A DNA stretch of 64,000 bases from DATAES01 sp036493595 (GCA_036493595.1 DASXPN010000073.1:68265-132264), one strand, 5' to 3'. Counted from the stretch's first letter, positions 34,010 to 42,277 are shown. The notes: generated by a model not told the origin, from the letters alone. Numbers and translations: made by a program.

Positions 34010-35002
34010 ATGGATTGGGACTCGATCTTCCGCAACGGCGGCCAAGCGGCGTTCGGTCCGGTCGCGTGTTACACCGCGCTGGCGGCCATCGGACTCAACA
34101 TGCAGTTCGGCTACACCGGACTGCTGAACTTCGGCCAGGCCGCATTCGCGGCTGCCGGCGCGTACGGCATCGCGGTGGCGGTCACGACATTCGGCCTCTC
34201 GTTCTGGCTCGGTGTGTTCCTCGGCATGCTGGCCGCGGTGCTGCTCGCATTGATCCTCGGCTTCCCGACGTTGCGGTTGCGCGCGGACTATCTCGCGATC
34301 GTGACGATCGCAGCCAGCGAGATCGTGAGGCTGACTGTGCGCTCGGTGCGCTTCACACCGACGTTCGGCGGCACGGATGGACTGCAGGGATTCACGAATC
34401 GCTTCTACGAGATCAGTCCGCTGCATGGCGCGCAGTACGGGTTCTGGATCTTCAGGTACAGCCGCGACGACGCGTGGGTGAGCATCATCGGGTGGACCGT
34501 GGTGGCGCTGTGCTGCCTCATTACGTTCCTGCTCATCCGCAGCCCGTGGGGACGCATCGTCAAGGGCATCCGCGAGGACGAGGACGCGGTCCGTAGCCTC
34601 GGAAAGAACACGTACTGGTACAAGATGCAGAGCCTCATCCTCGGTGGCCTGTTCGGTGCGTTCAGCGGCATGGTGTTCGCCGTGTCGAAGCACTCCGTCA
34701 ACCCCGACGACTACGCGACGAAGTTCACGTTCACCGCGTTGGCGGTGCTGATCCTCGGTGGCACGGCCCGGGTGCTCGGCCCTGTCGTCGGCGCGATCAT
34801 CTTCACCGGTGCGCTGCAGTTCATCGACGTGTTCACCCGCGAGGCGATCAGCCACGGTTACCTGCCGTCGTGGTTGATCGACGACAGCAAGGTCGCCATC
34901 GTGCGCCTGGTGTTCGTCGGCGTCGCTCTCGTTCTCCTCATGATCTTCAGACCGCAGGGCATCTTCGGCGACAAGCGGGAGGCGCTCATCCGTGACCGGT
35001 GA
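34010..35002 (+). CDS. livM: Branched-chain amino acid type ABC permease LivM
   Basis: A 330-residue membrane permease. ALAAIGLNMQFGYTGLLNFG opens the conserved core, FPTLRLRADYLAIVTIAASE is the LivM signature, and FTALAVLILGGTARVLGPVVG is the late loop facing the ATPases. About eight to ten hydrophobic segments are visible. ATG at 34010, five bases after livH, with overlap of its stop into livG by 11 bp. It pairs with LivH to form the translocation path. Substrate specificity is inferred from family only; some Liv-type systems carry amides, urea or polyamines. Confidence 0.93.
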   Translation: MDWDSIFRNGGQAAFGPVACYTALAAIGLNMQFGYTGLLNFGQAAFAAAGAYGIAVAVTTFGLSFWLGVFLGMLAAVLLALILGFPTLRLRADYLAIVTIAASEIVRLTVRSVRFTPTFGGTDGLQGFTNRFYEISPLHGAQYGFWIFRYSRDDAWVSIIGWTVVALCCLITFLLIRSPWGRIVKGIREDEDAVRSLGKNTYWYKMQSLILGGLFGAFSGMVFAVSKHSVNPDDYATKFTFTALAVLILGGTARVLGPVVGAIIFTGALQFIDVFTREAISHGYLPSWLIDDSKVAIVRLVFVGVALVLLMIFRPQGIFGDKREALIRDR

Positions 35003-35930
35003 CGTGTCGTCCTCGCTCGCGCGACCGGCAAGTGCGACGTGGACCGAAGGTGTGGCGCGCGAGCCCGGGGTGGCCAAGCCGGATCCGATCCTCGTCGTCG
35101 ACGGCGTCAGGCGAACGTTCGGCGGCCTCACCGCGGTCGAGGTCGATCACATGGAGATCCAGCGCGGGGCGATCACCGCGTTGATAGGTCCGAACGGTGC
35201 CGGCAAGACCACGTTCTTCAACTTGTTGACCGGGTTCGACAAGCCCAACTCAGGCAAGTGGACGTTCGACGGCAAGCCCTTCTCCGGCCAGCGCGCCTAC
35301 AAGGTGGCGCGTGCCGGGATGGTGCGAACGTTCCAGCTGACCAAGTCCTTGGCGCTGATGTCGGTGCTCGACAACATGAAGTTGGGTGCCACCGGTCAAC
35401 AAGGCGAGAACATGTTCCGCGGACTGATCCCCGCGTTCTGGCGCGGCCAGGAGAACCAAGTCGAGGCTCGCGCCGACGCGTTGTTGCAACGCTTCAACCT
35501 GACGCGCGTGCGTGACGACTTCGCAGGATCGTTGTCGGGCGGTCAGCGCAAGCTGCTCGAGATGGCGCGCGCCCTGATGGTGCAGCCGCAACTCGTCATG
35601 CTCGACGAGCCCATGGCCGGGGTGAACCCAGCGCTGACGCAGTCGTTGCTCGTTCACATCAAAGGTCTGCGAGACGAAGGGATGACCGTCGTGTTCGTCG
35701 AGCACGACATGGATGTCGTCTACGACATCAGCGACTGGGTCGTCGTGCTGGCCGAGGGACGCGTGATCGCAGAAGGTCCGCCGGATGCGATCGGCGCCAA
35801 CCCGGCTGTGATCGATGCCTATCTCGGGCGTCATCACGATGCGCCGACCACGGAGGCAGAGTTGCAGAAGCAGCTGGCCGAAGCCGAGGCGGCCATCGCC
35901 GAAGAGGAAGCGGCCGCCGAAGATGATTGA
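34992..35930 (+). CDS. livG: Liv-type ABC transporter ATP-binding protein LivG
   Basis: A 312-residue ATPase. Walker A is LIGPNGAGKTTFFNLLTG, the LivG-specific RTFQL motif is in GMVRTFQLTKSL, the signature is SLSGGQRKLLEMARAL, and Walker B is LVMLDEPMAG. The last 35 residues are an Ala/Glu-rich helix (QLAEAEAAIAEEEAAAEDD) absent from typical LivG, possibly a coiled coil. The N-terminus has about 28 extra residues before the first strand. The start is GTG at 34992, overlapping livM. It overlaps livF by 8 bp. Confidence 0.93.
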   Translation: MTGDVSSSLARPASATWTEGVAREPGVAKPDPILVVDGVRRTFGGLTAVEVDHMEIQRGAITALIGPNGAGKTTFFNLLTGFDKPNSGKWTFDGKPFSGQRAYKVARAGMVRTFQLTKSLALMSVLDNMKLGATGQQGENMFRGLIPAFWRGQENQVEARADALLQRFNLTRVRDDFAGSLSGGQRKLLEMARALMVQPQLVMLDEPMAGVNPALTQSLLVHIKGLRDEGMTVVFVEHDMDVVYDISDWVVVLAEGRVIAEGPPDAIGANPAVIDAYLGRHHDAPTTEAELQKQLAEAEAAIAEEEAAAEDD

Positions 35931-36702
35931 ACCGTCGTCCTCCGAAGAGATCGAGCTCGTCGAGACGGATACGTGGACCGGTCCACTGCTCGAAGGGACG
36001 GACCTCGTCGCCGGCTACCTGCCCGAGGTCAACATTCTCAACGGCTGCAACCTCACGCTGCATCGAGGCGAGCTGGTCGGGATCATCGGTCCGAATGGCG
36101 CCGGCAAGTCGACACTGCTGAAGGCGCTCTTCGGCCTCATCTCGGTTCGCGGCGGCGCGGTCATGCTCCGAGGCGAGAACGTCACCGGCCGCAAGGCACA
36201 CGCGCTCGTCGCCATGGGCCTCGGCTATGTGCCCCAGAACAACAATGTGTTCCCCCATCTCACGGTGCACGAGAACCTCGAGATGGGTGTGTACCAGCGA
36301 CCCGCACGGTTCGAGGAGCGCTTCGAGCACGTCTGCGAGCTCTTCCCGCTGCTCGGCCAGCGTCGCGCCCAACGGGCGGGGTCGCTGTCCGGCGGTGAGC
36401 GCCAGATGGTGGCGATGGGACGAGCGTTGATGATGGACCCGTCGGTCCTGCTGCTCGACGAGCCGTCAGCGGGCCTGTCGCCGGCGTATCAGGACGAGGT
36501 GTTCATCCGTTGCCGGCAGATCAACGACGACGGTGTGTCGATCGTGATGGTCGAGCAGAACGCGCGGCGGTGCCTGCAGATCTGCCACCGCGGCTACGTC
36601 CTCGATCAGGGAGCGAACGCGTACACCGGCACCGGTGACGAGCTGCTCGACGACCCGAAGGTCATCGAGCTCTACCTCGGCACCCTCGCCCGGGCGCGGT
36701 AG
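35923..36702 (+). CDS. livF: Liv-type ABC transporter ATP-binding protein LivF
   Basis: A 259-residue ATPase, partner of LivG. Walker A is IIGPNGAGKSTLLKALFGL, LivF-specific MGLGYVPQNNNVFPHLTV is the Q-loop region, the signature is SLSGGERQMVAMGRAL, and Walker B is VLLLDEPSAGLSP. I chose ATG at 35923 (MIEPSSSEEIELV); a frame open from 35815 overlaps livG by over 100 bp and has no family similarity. A 24-residue acidic N-terminal tail precedes the domain. Last gene of the operon; a strong hairpin follows. Confidence 0.92.
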   Translation: MIEPSSSEEIELVETDTWTGPLLEGTDLVAGYLPEVNILNGCNLTLHRGELVGIIGPNGAGKSTLLKALFGLISVRGGAVMLRGENVTGRKAHALVAMGLGYVPQNNNVFPHLTVHENLEMGVYQRPARFEERFEHVCELFPLLGQRRAQRAGSLSGGERQMVAMGRALMMDPSVLLLDEPSAGLSPAYQDEVFIRCRQINDDGVSIVMVEQNARRCLQICHRGYVLDQGANAYTGTGDELLDDPKVIELYLGTLARAR

Positions 36703-36728
36703 CGGCCCCGCCCGAAGGCGAGGCCGCT
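36701..36728. terminator. Hairpin between convergent livF and the binding-protein gene
   Basis: AGCGGCCCCGCC-CGAA-GGCGAGGCCGCT forms a 12-bp stem with one mismatch and a CGAA tetraloop, overlapping the livF stop. Lack of a T tract is common in such GC-rich genomes. Its place between two convergent gene ends suggests a bidirectional terminator. Confidence 0.65.
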
Positions 36729-36749
36729 CCCCGAACTGCTTGTTGTCGG

Positions 36750-38105
36750 CTACTTGCCGGCTTCGAAGGCGACGCCGAGCGCGTTGCCCATGTTGCCGTC
36801 GACGCCGTACACCTTCTTGTCCTTCGGGCCGATGCCCTTCTCCACCATGGTGGCGAGGATGCGGCTCGACTCCTCGAACCCGATGACGACGATGCCGTCA
36901 GGGTTCGCGGCCTTGATCTGGTCGACCTCCGAGTCGAAGGTCTGCGCCTTCGGGTCGTAGATGACCTTCTTCACGACCTGGCCGCCCGATCCTTGGAACG
37001 ATGTCGTGAAGTCATCGGCGAGACCCGTGCCGTAGGTGTCGTTCAGCACGAGCAGACCGACGGTGCTGACGTTGTCACCCGCCACGACCTCACCGAGCAC
37101 TTGGCCCTGGAGGATGTCGGACGGCGCGTCGCGGAAGTACAAGCCCTTGTCCGCGTACGTCGACAATGCCTTCGACGTGTTGGCGGGCGAGAACATGACG
37201 ACGCCTGCACTCGTGATCTTGTCGATCACGTTCAACGTCACTGCGGACGATGCCGCACCGATGATCGCGTCGACGTTGTCACCGAGCTCCCGGTCGACGG
37301 TCTGTGTACCGACGGTCGGGTTCTGCGCGTCGCTCGAGTCACCTTCGTCGAGCGCGACGGGCTTACCGAGCACCCCGCCGGCCGCGTTGATGTCCTTCAC
37401 CGCGAGGCGGACTCCGGAGATCTCGGGTGGGCCGAGGAAGGCGAGGCTGCCGGTCACCGGCAGGAACGTGCCGAGCTTCAGCGTGCCGTCGCCGGCGCGT
37501 GTGCCCTCGACAGGGACCTCAGGCACGTCCGCCGCAGCGGGGGCCTTCGCCGTCTTGAACACGGTCTTCGAGTCGTCGACCTGGTCCGACGCGTTGAACT
37601 GCAGCACGCCGTAGCTCGCGACCGTCGGCTCGCCGTTTCCGGAGAACTCGAGCGAACCCGAGACGCCGTCGTAGTCGATGTCCTTGGTTCCGCCCTTGAT
37701 CAGCTGATCGCACTGCTGGAACGAGGTGCACTTCGTGCCATTGCGTGTGACCTGGTCGATCTGCTTCGCCAGGTCGATGCCGTCGGTACCGGCGGCCTCG
37801 GTGGCAAGCGCGACGACGGTGGCGGCGTCGTACGACTCGGCGCCGTAGTTGAACGTGTTCTGCAGGTCGAGGCCCTGCGCGGCGAGATTCGTCTTGAAGT
37901 CGGCAGGCAGGTCGACCAACGGGGTCGTACCGCGCATGCCCTCGAGTGCGCCCTTCTGACCTGGCGGCGCAGCTGCGCCGCTCGCGCTGTTCGACGCGCC
38001 CGAACCGGACGTGGTGTTGGTCTTCTTGTCACTGCTGCACGCAGCTGCAACCAGAAGGACACCCATCAGCAACGCGAGTGCCTGCAATCGCTTTCGATGC
38101 CGCAT
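36750..38105 (-). CDS. Liv-type substrate-binding lipoprotein, circularly permuted
   Basis: A 451-residue lipoprotein: signal peptide with lipobox VAAAC (Cys23), Ser/Gly linker to about 51, then two blocks in reversed order. Block 1 (52-171, GALEGMRGTTP ... ESYDAATVVALA ... GTKCTSFQQCD ... DIDYDGVSGSLEF ... YGVLQFN) is the usual C-terminal half of a LivK-like protein. After a linker (172-206), block 2 (207-451, GTLKLGTFLPVTGSLAF ... AIIGAASSAVT ... FSPANTS ... YGVDGNMGNALGVAFEAGK) is the usual N-terminal part. The end of block 2 would run straight into the start of block 1. ATG at 38105. Convergent with livHMGF, its probable transporter. Confidence 0.88.
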   Translation of the reverse strand: MRHRKRLQALALLMGVLLVAAACSSDKKTNTTSGSGASNSASGAAAPPGQKGALEGMRGTTPLVDLPADFKTNLAAQGLDLQNTFNYGAESYDAATVVALATEAAGTDGIDLAKQIDQVTRNGTKCTSFQQCDQLIKGGTKDIDYDGVSGSLEFSGNGEPTVASYGVLQFNASDQVDDSKTVFKTAKAPAAADVPEVPVEGTRAGDGTLKLGTFLPVTGSLAFLGPPEISGVRLAVKDINAAGGVLGKPVALDEGDSSDAQNPTVGTQTVDRELGDNVDAIIGAASSAVTLNVIDKITSAGVVMFSPANTSKALSTYADKGLYFRDAPSDILQGQVLGEVVAGDNVSTVGLLVLNDTYGTGLADDFTTSFQGSGGQVVKKVIYDPKAQTFDSEVDQIKAANPDGIVVIGFEESSRILATMVEKGIGPKDKKVYGVDGNMGNALGVAFEAGK

Positions 38106-38178
38106 CAAATACCCCCGGATTTGGATTTGGACGATCCGGACCTTAGCCCCGGTGCCGCGGAGACGCCGCGGAGGCAGA

Positions 38179-38892
38179 ATGTGGGACTTGGAGACCGATC
38201 TGCTGTTTCTACATGACGCGTACCTCACGACGGCAGACGCGACCGTCGTCGCGGTCGAAGGTGATCGCGTCGCGCTCGACCGCACGAACTTCTACGCGAC
38301 GGGTGGCGGTCAACCCCACGACACCGGCAGGCTCGGCGAGGGACGTGTCACCGATGTTCGCAAGGACGGCAACATGGTGTGGCACAGCGTCGAAGGCGCG
38401 TCACCCGCGGCGGGTGATCAGGTACGACTCGAGATCGACTGGGAACGTCGACACGCGTTGATGCGCACGCACACCGCCTTGCATGTGCTGTGCGGCGTCA
38501 TCTGGAACGAGTGGGGCACCGCCGTCACCGGCGGGAACATGGAGCCCTTGTCGGCCCGCATGGACTTCGAGTTCGACCCGCTGCCCGAGGGCTTCGGGCC
38601 GCGCGTGGAGCAACTGGTCAACGACGAGCTCGCCGCGGCGCGCCGTATCGAGGTGTCGTTCCTACCTCGCGAAACCGCCGTGGAGGACGAGGATCTGATC
38701 CGCACGAAGATCAACATGATCCCGGACTGGGTGAAGGAGATCCGAGTCGTGGACATCGTCGGGCTCGACAAGCAAGCCGACGGCGGCACCCATGTGCGCA
38801 GCACCGACGAGGTGGGCCGCGTGCGCGTCGTGAAGACGGAGTCGAAGGGCAAGGGCAACAAGCGCATCCGGATCGAGATCCACGATGGCTGA
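38179..38892 (+). CDS. Alanyl-tRNA editing protein (AlaX family)
   Basis: A 237-residue stand-alone editing domain that removes wrongly attached amino acids (Ser/Gly) from tRNA-Ala. FYATGGGQPHDTG is the Gly-rich N-terminal segment. Zinc ligands H98 and H102 are in RTHTALHVL. The second zinc site is usually CxxxH; here it reads ADGGTH (D201, H205), so the Cys is replaced by Asp. WDLETDLLFLHDAYL opens the protein from ATG at 38179, with GAGG eight bases upstream. It overlaps larE by 8 bp. Editing activity is likely but the changed ligand is notable. Confidence 0.87.
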   Translation: MWDLETDLLFLHDAYLTTADATVVAVEGDRVALDRTNFYATGGGQPHDTGRLGEGRVTDVRKDGNMVWHSVEGASPAAGDQVRLEIDWERRHALMRTHTALHVLCGVIWNEWGTAVTGGNMEPLSARMDFEFDPLPEGFGPRVEQLVNDELAAARRIEVSFLPRETAVEDEDLIRTKINMIPDWVKEIRVVDIVGLDKQADGGTHVRSTDEVGRVRVVKTESKGKGNKRIRIEIHDG

Positions 38893-39682
38893 CTTGCAGC
38901 GGCTGCGCTCACGGCTGCGTGCCCTTGACTCGATCGTGATCGCGTTCAGTGGTGGCGCCGACAGCGCGTTCCTCGCGTGGGTTGCCAACGACACGTTGGG
39001 CCCGGCGCGCGTGCTCGCTGCCACCGCGGTGTCGCCGTCGCTCGCGGGTGAGGAGCGCGATGACTGCCAGATGTTGGCGGCCGAGTGGGGATTGCGGTGG
39101 TCGGAGGTCGTCACGAGCGAGATGGAAGATGCCGCGTATCGCGTCAACGACGGCGATCGTTGTTACTGGTGCAAGTCGTCCCTGATGGACGCGCTCGAGC
39201 CGGTCGCTCGTGATGAAGGAGCAGTGATCGCCCTCGGTGTGAACGTCGACGATCTCGGCGACCACCGTCCCGGCCAGCGCGCCGCGGGCGAGCGGGGCGC
39301 CGTCTTCCCGTTGGTCGATGCCGGGTTCACGAAGGCCGACGTGCGCGCGGTGTCGCTCGAGCTCGGGTTGCGGACGTGGGACAAGCCGGCCGCGGCCTGC
39401 CTTGCGTCGCGGGTGCCGTACGGCACGACCGTGTCAGTCGAGGTCCTCGGCCGGGTCGAGCGGGCGGAGCGCGGTCTGCACGCGCTCGGGTTCCGTGATG
39501 TGCGCGTGCGGCACTACGGCGATTCGGCGCGCGTCGAGCTACCGGTCGACGACTTGCCGCGCGCAGTGTCGGTACGGGACGACGTCGTCACTGCGGTCAA
39601 GAGCGCGGGCTACGCGTACGTCACACTCGACCTCGAAGGACTCCGGTCGGGCAACTTGAACGACGCGTTGCGAACGCCGTAG
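38885..39682 (+). CDS. larE: ATP-dependent sacrificial sulfur transferase LarE
   Basis: A 265-residue PP-loop enzyme that donates its own cysteine sulfur to build the nickel-pincer cofactor of lactate racemase. The ATP-binding PP loop is FSGGADSA (21-28). C172 in PAAACLASRVPYG matches the sacrificial cysteine region, and CYWCK (C93, C96) is also present. Neither larA nor larB/C is in the window, so the actual target cannot be confirmed. ATG at 38885. A cluster of short repeats follows the stop. Confidence 0.87.
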   Translation: MADLQRLRSRLRALDSIVIAFSGGADSAFLAWVANDTLGPARVLAATAVSPSLAGEERDDCQMLAAEWGLRWSEVVTSEMEDAAYRVNDGDRCYWCKSSLMDALEPVARDEGAVIALGVNVDDLGDHRPGQRAAGERGAVFPLVDAGFTKADVRAVSLELGLRTWDKPAAACLASRVPYGTTVSVEVLGRVERAERGLHALGFRDVRVRHYGDSARVELPVDDLPRAVSVRDDVVTAVKSAGYAYVTLDLEGLRSGNLNDALRTP

Positions 39683-39687
39683 GGGGG

Positions 39688-39728
39688 CCTGGTGATCAGA
39701 CCCTGATCATCAGACCCTGGTGATCAGG
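39688..39728. repeat. Three ~14-bp tandem repeats that fold as a hairpin
   Basis: CCTGGTGATCAGA (39688-39700), CCCTGATCATCAGA (39701-39714) and CCCTGGTGATCAGG (39715-39728) are three diverged copies. CCTGATCA at 39702-39709 and TGATCAGG at 39721-39728 are perfect inverted arms. The block fills the gap between convergent larE and the next gene and may act as a terminator. Confidence 0.6.
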
Positions 39729-40293
39729 CGCGGCCGCACGTCCCGCCGAGGTCGGGCACGTTGTGGAGTCGTGACTGCTCGTCGAGCGGCTTGAGCACCT
39801 GCGACAGTGTCTTCTCGGTCCCACCGAAGAGGCGATCCTCCTTCACCGCCTGGAACTCGAAATCGCTGTCGGGGTGACTGGCGGCGTCGGCTTGGTTGAG
39901 TCGCAACGTCGTCTGGACGTCGTCGGTGGCGGAGAGCAGCACAGCCCGAATGGCTTCGGCATCGGCCACTCCGTTGCCGGGCGCGGCGACGAGATCGGCG
40001 CGCAGGTCGTTGGTGATGACCTTCTGATCGTCGAAGGCCCGGGAGTAGCGGGCGCGGCGACCGGGGACGTCGAGGTTCGGGCTGTCGTCGCTGAACGCGT
40101 TGGCGGCGTTGACCATGCGGTTCTGCCATTTGAAGATGTCGGAGCACACGGCGGGCGCGAACGAGGTCGGTGCGACCGACTCAGACGCGGAAGCGGGCGG
40201 CGGGGCCGATGTGGGCGCCGCGGCCTTCGACCCGCTCGAACACGCCAGCGCGAGCAGCGCAAGAACCGTCAGCAGCCCGACTCGTCGAACCAT
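39724..40293 (-). CDS. Putative lipoprotein of unknown function
   Basis: A 189-residue exported protein. The signal (VRRVGLLTVLALLALACSS) ends in a lipobox with Cys near residue 18. An Ala/Pro/Ser-rich linker follows, then a helical domain (VCSDIFKWQNRMVNAANAF ... AIRAVLLSATDDVQTTL) with three Cys in the mature part, two of them near the C-terminus or start (AVCSD, GGTCGRA). I do not recognise the family. ATG at 40293; an in-frame GTG at 40299 is also possible. Its start abuts the end of the next upstream gene, suggesting co-transcription. Confidence 0.68.
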   Translation of the reverse strand: MVRRVGLLTVLALLALACSSGSKAAAPTSAPPPASASESVAPTSFAPAVCSDIFKWQNRMVNAANAFSDDSPNLDVPGRRARYSRAFDDQKVITNDLRADLVAAPGNGVADAEAIRAVLLSATDDVQTTLRLNQADAASHPDSDFEFQAVKEDRLFGGTEKTLSQVLKPLDEQSRLHNVPDLGGTCGRA

Positions 40294-40295
40294 CG

Positions 40296-40580
40296 TCACT
40301 CGGACGGAGTCCACATCGGGAACGAGATGTGATCGACGTCGAGCCGTTGCGTGATGCGACCCTTCGCGGCGAGCTCGTGCAGGCACGGTCGGGCGACGTC
40401 GATGCCGACCATGCGGATGTAGTCGGCCACCGGCAACAGAAGGGGTCCGGCCTCGGCGTCGGCGTCGCCGGGACGCAGCAACGCATCGACCTCGAGCGTC
40501 GGTCGCTCCGGATGCGCGACATCGAGTGCGGTGCACTGGTACACGACGCCCTCGAACACCGATTGAGCGAGAATCCTCAC
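40296..40580 (-). CDS. Hypothetical protein
   Basis: A 94-residue soluble protein (MRILAQSVFEGVVYQCTAL ... ISFPMWTPSE) with good codon-position GC bias. I do not recognise the family. It lies 18 bp downstream of the DUF427 gene and just upstream of the lipoprotein gene on the same strand, so the three probably form one operon. ATG at 40580. Confidence 0.5.
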   Translation of the reverse strand: MRILAQSVFEGVVYQCTALDVAHPERPTLEVDALLRPGDADAEAGPLLLPVADYIRMVGIDVARPCLHELAAKGRITQRLDVDHISFPMWTPSE

Positions 40581-40598
40581 GTCGGTCGGTTCACCACG

Positions 40599-41093
40599 TC
40601 ACCAGCCTGCAGTACCGGCGGCACCTTTGAAGGGCCCGACGATGCCCGACGTGATCCAGCCCCCGTAGAACGAACCTTCGTTGGCTTGCACGCGCTCGTC
40701 GTCGACCCAGCACGCGTCCACGCGTTGCGGGTAGAAGGCGAGGTACCCGGTGAGGATCTCGAACCCCTCGATCGGATGGTCGTACGACCAGACCGCGTTC
40801 TCGGCGACGCGGTCGCCGACTCGCAGCGAGTAGTACCGCGCTTGTCCCTTCCACTCGCAGAAGGAGTGGTGATCCGACCCGACCAGGTGCTCGGCCCGCA
40901 CGTCGTCGGGGGGGATGTAATACACAGGCGGCTGACTCGTCTCGAGCACTCGATAGGCGCGCGCCGTGTCGGCGACGATGATGCCGGCGAACTCCACTCG
41001 CACATGGCTCGTGCTGGGCTCGATGGCCGGCGGGCGGGGATAGTCCCACACCGACTCTTGGCCCGGGCCCGGCTCGATCCTCTGCGGTTCCAC
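40599..41093 (-). CDS. DUF427 domain protein
   Basis: A 164-residue protein of the DUF427 family: HVRVEFAGIIVADTARAYRV opens the domain, then PPVYYIPPDDVRAEHL, and FCEWKGQARYYSLRVGDR is the family hallmark. The C-terminus reads VDDERVQANEGSFYGGWITS. These small beta-rich proteins are common in actinobacteria and their biochemical role is unknown. ATG at 41093, divergent from the hypothetical gene at 41103 with only 9 bp between starts. Confidence 0.83.
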   Translation of the reverse strand: MEPQRIEPGPGQESVWDYPRPPAIEPSTSHVRVEFAGIIVADTARAYRVLETSQPPVYYIPPDDVRAEHLVGSDHHSFCEWKGQARYYSLRVGDRVAENAVWSYDHPIEGFEILTGYLAFYPQRVDACWVDDERVQANEGSFYGGWITSGIVGPFKGAAGTAGW

Positions 41094-41102
41094 GGTGGCA
41101 GC

Positions 41103-41588
41103 ATGGCCGCGATGCCACGCGACGCCAACCCCGACGACGAGCGAATGCTCGACGAGTTCGGGGCGGCGCTGGCCGACGCCGTCGAAGCGGCTCTACCGGG
41201 CTGGGTGGTGCGATGCGTGGAGCAGCGTGCGGTGGCGTGGGCCGGATCGATCGATCCGAAGGTGACCGAAGCGGCGCATGCCGCAGGGGAGCGAGCGCGC
41301 GCGGAGGTCGGTGCGCAGGTTCGTGCGCTGCTCGCACTCGACATCGATGCGCAGCGCACGAATCCACTGTCGATCGTGCGCGGTGCAGTGCGGTACCCGA
41401 CCGAGATCTTGCGGGCCGCCGGCGTGCCACCGGTCCGGCGCGACGAGTTCGCCGAGCGCGCCTTCCCCGACGACATCTACGACCTGTCGCCGGCATCGTT
41501 CGCCGACGTCGATCAGTCCTTGCACGAACCCGGACTCGTGTGGGGCGCGGCCAAGGCCCACATCCATCTCACCCGCCACCGAACCTGA
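41103..41588 (+). CDS. Hypothetical conserved protein
   Basis: A 161-residue soluble helical protein (DERMLDEFGAALADAVEAAL ... GWVVRCVEQRAVAW). The segment VRYPTEILRAAGVPPVRRD and the C-terminal FPDDIYDLSPASFADVDQSL suggest a conserved uncharacterised actinobacterial family. No catalytic motif is recognised. ATG at 41103, divergent from the DUF427 gene. Confidence 0.6.
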   Translation: MAAMPRDANPDDERMLDEFGAALADAVEAALPGWVVRCVEQRAVAWAGSIDPKVTEAAHAAGERARAEVGAQVRALLALDIDAQRTNPLSIVRGAVRYPTEILRAAGVPPVRRDEFAERAFPDDIYDLSPASFADVDQSLHEPGLVWGAAKAHIHLTRHRT

Positions 41589-41619
41589 AGACCGCGAACT
41601 TGGTGGGGCTCTGCGCTGG

Positions 41620-42078
41620 TCAGTGAGGTTTCCAGGCGTCCGGGTCGTCGGCCATCGCGTCGACCTCGGGGGGCAGCTTGCCGGCGAGGAGGTCGGCGAC
41701 GGTTACGACCTCGAGCACGTTGCGCAGGCTGGCCCGCACGCACACCCACATGCGCTGGAGCGGCGCCGATCGTCCCTCGAACACGACCTCTTCCGGCCGC
41801 TGGCCCCGCACGTTGGCCAGCGGGCCCTCGACTGCTCGGATGAGCTCGGCCACGGTGACCTGATCGGCGGGGCGGGCGAGCCAGTAGCCGCCGTCGGCGC
41901 CTCGCTGGCTGCCGACCAGACCCGATCGCTTCAGCTCTCCGAGGATGTTCTCGAGGTACTTCGTCGGGATGCCCTGCTCGCGCGCGATCTGCTCGCCCTT
42001 GATCGGACTGCTGCGGTCGGCACGTGCGAGCTCGATGGCCGCTCGCACCGTGTAGTCGACCTTCGCCGTCACCCGCAC
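41620..42078 (-). CDS. Rrf2-family transcriptional regulator
   Basis: A 152-residue winged-helix regulator. VTAKVDYTVRAAIELARAD opens the domain, GIPTKYLENILGELKRSGLV is the recognition helix and GADGGYWLARPADQVTVAE the wing. Only one Cys (in RMWVCVRASL) remains in the region where IscR and NsrR carry three cluster ligands, so an Fe-S cluster is unlikely. The start is GTG at 42078. It lies 10 bp downstream of a Cys-rich mini-protein gene on the same strand. Confidence 0.83.
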   Translation of the reverse strand: MRVTAKVDYTVRAAIELARADRSSPIKGEQIAREQGIPTKYLENILGELKRSGLVGSQRGADGGYWLARPADQVTVAELIRAVEGPLANVRGQRPEEVVFEGRSAPLQRMWVCVRASLRNVLEVVTVADLLAGKLPPEVDAMADDPDAWKPH

Positions 42079-42088
42079 CGGGTAGGCG

Positions 42089-42277
42089 CTACTCCTCGTC
42101 GTCGCGCTCGAACCGTTGCCAACCGGCATCGGCGATCGAACGACTCTCGAAGAAGATGCAGTGCTCGGGACACGCGAACGGCGCGGTCTCGTTGGCGTCG
42201 ACGCGGCAACGTTGCACGATCTCGCCGGACGCCACGGTCCGCGTCGAGTAGTGCCGGCAGTCTTCGCGCACACCCAC
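42089..42277 (-). CDS. Cys-rich mini-protein
   Basis: A 62-residue protein starting MGVREDCRHYSTRT and containing four Cys: one in EDCRHY, one in VQRCRVD, and a pair in FACPEHCIFF. The pattern suggests a zinc or iron-sulfur site. I recall similar small actinobacterial proteins but cannot name a family. GTG at 42277 is preferred, with GTG at 42271 as an alternative. It is probably co-transcribed with the Rrf2 gene and is divergent from the flavoprotein gene. Acidic C-terminus (RFERDDEE). Confidence 0.65.
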   Translation of the reverse strand: MGVREDCRHYSTRTVASGEIVQRCRVDANETAPFACPEHCIFFESRSIADAGWQRFERDDEE

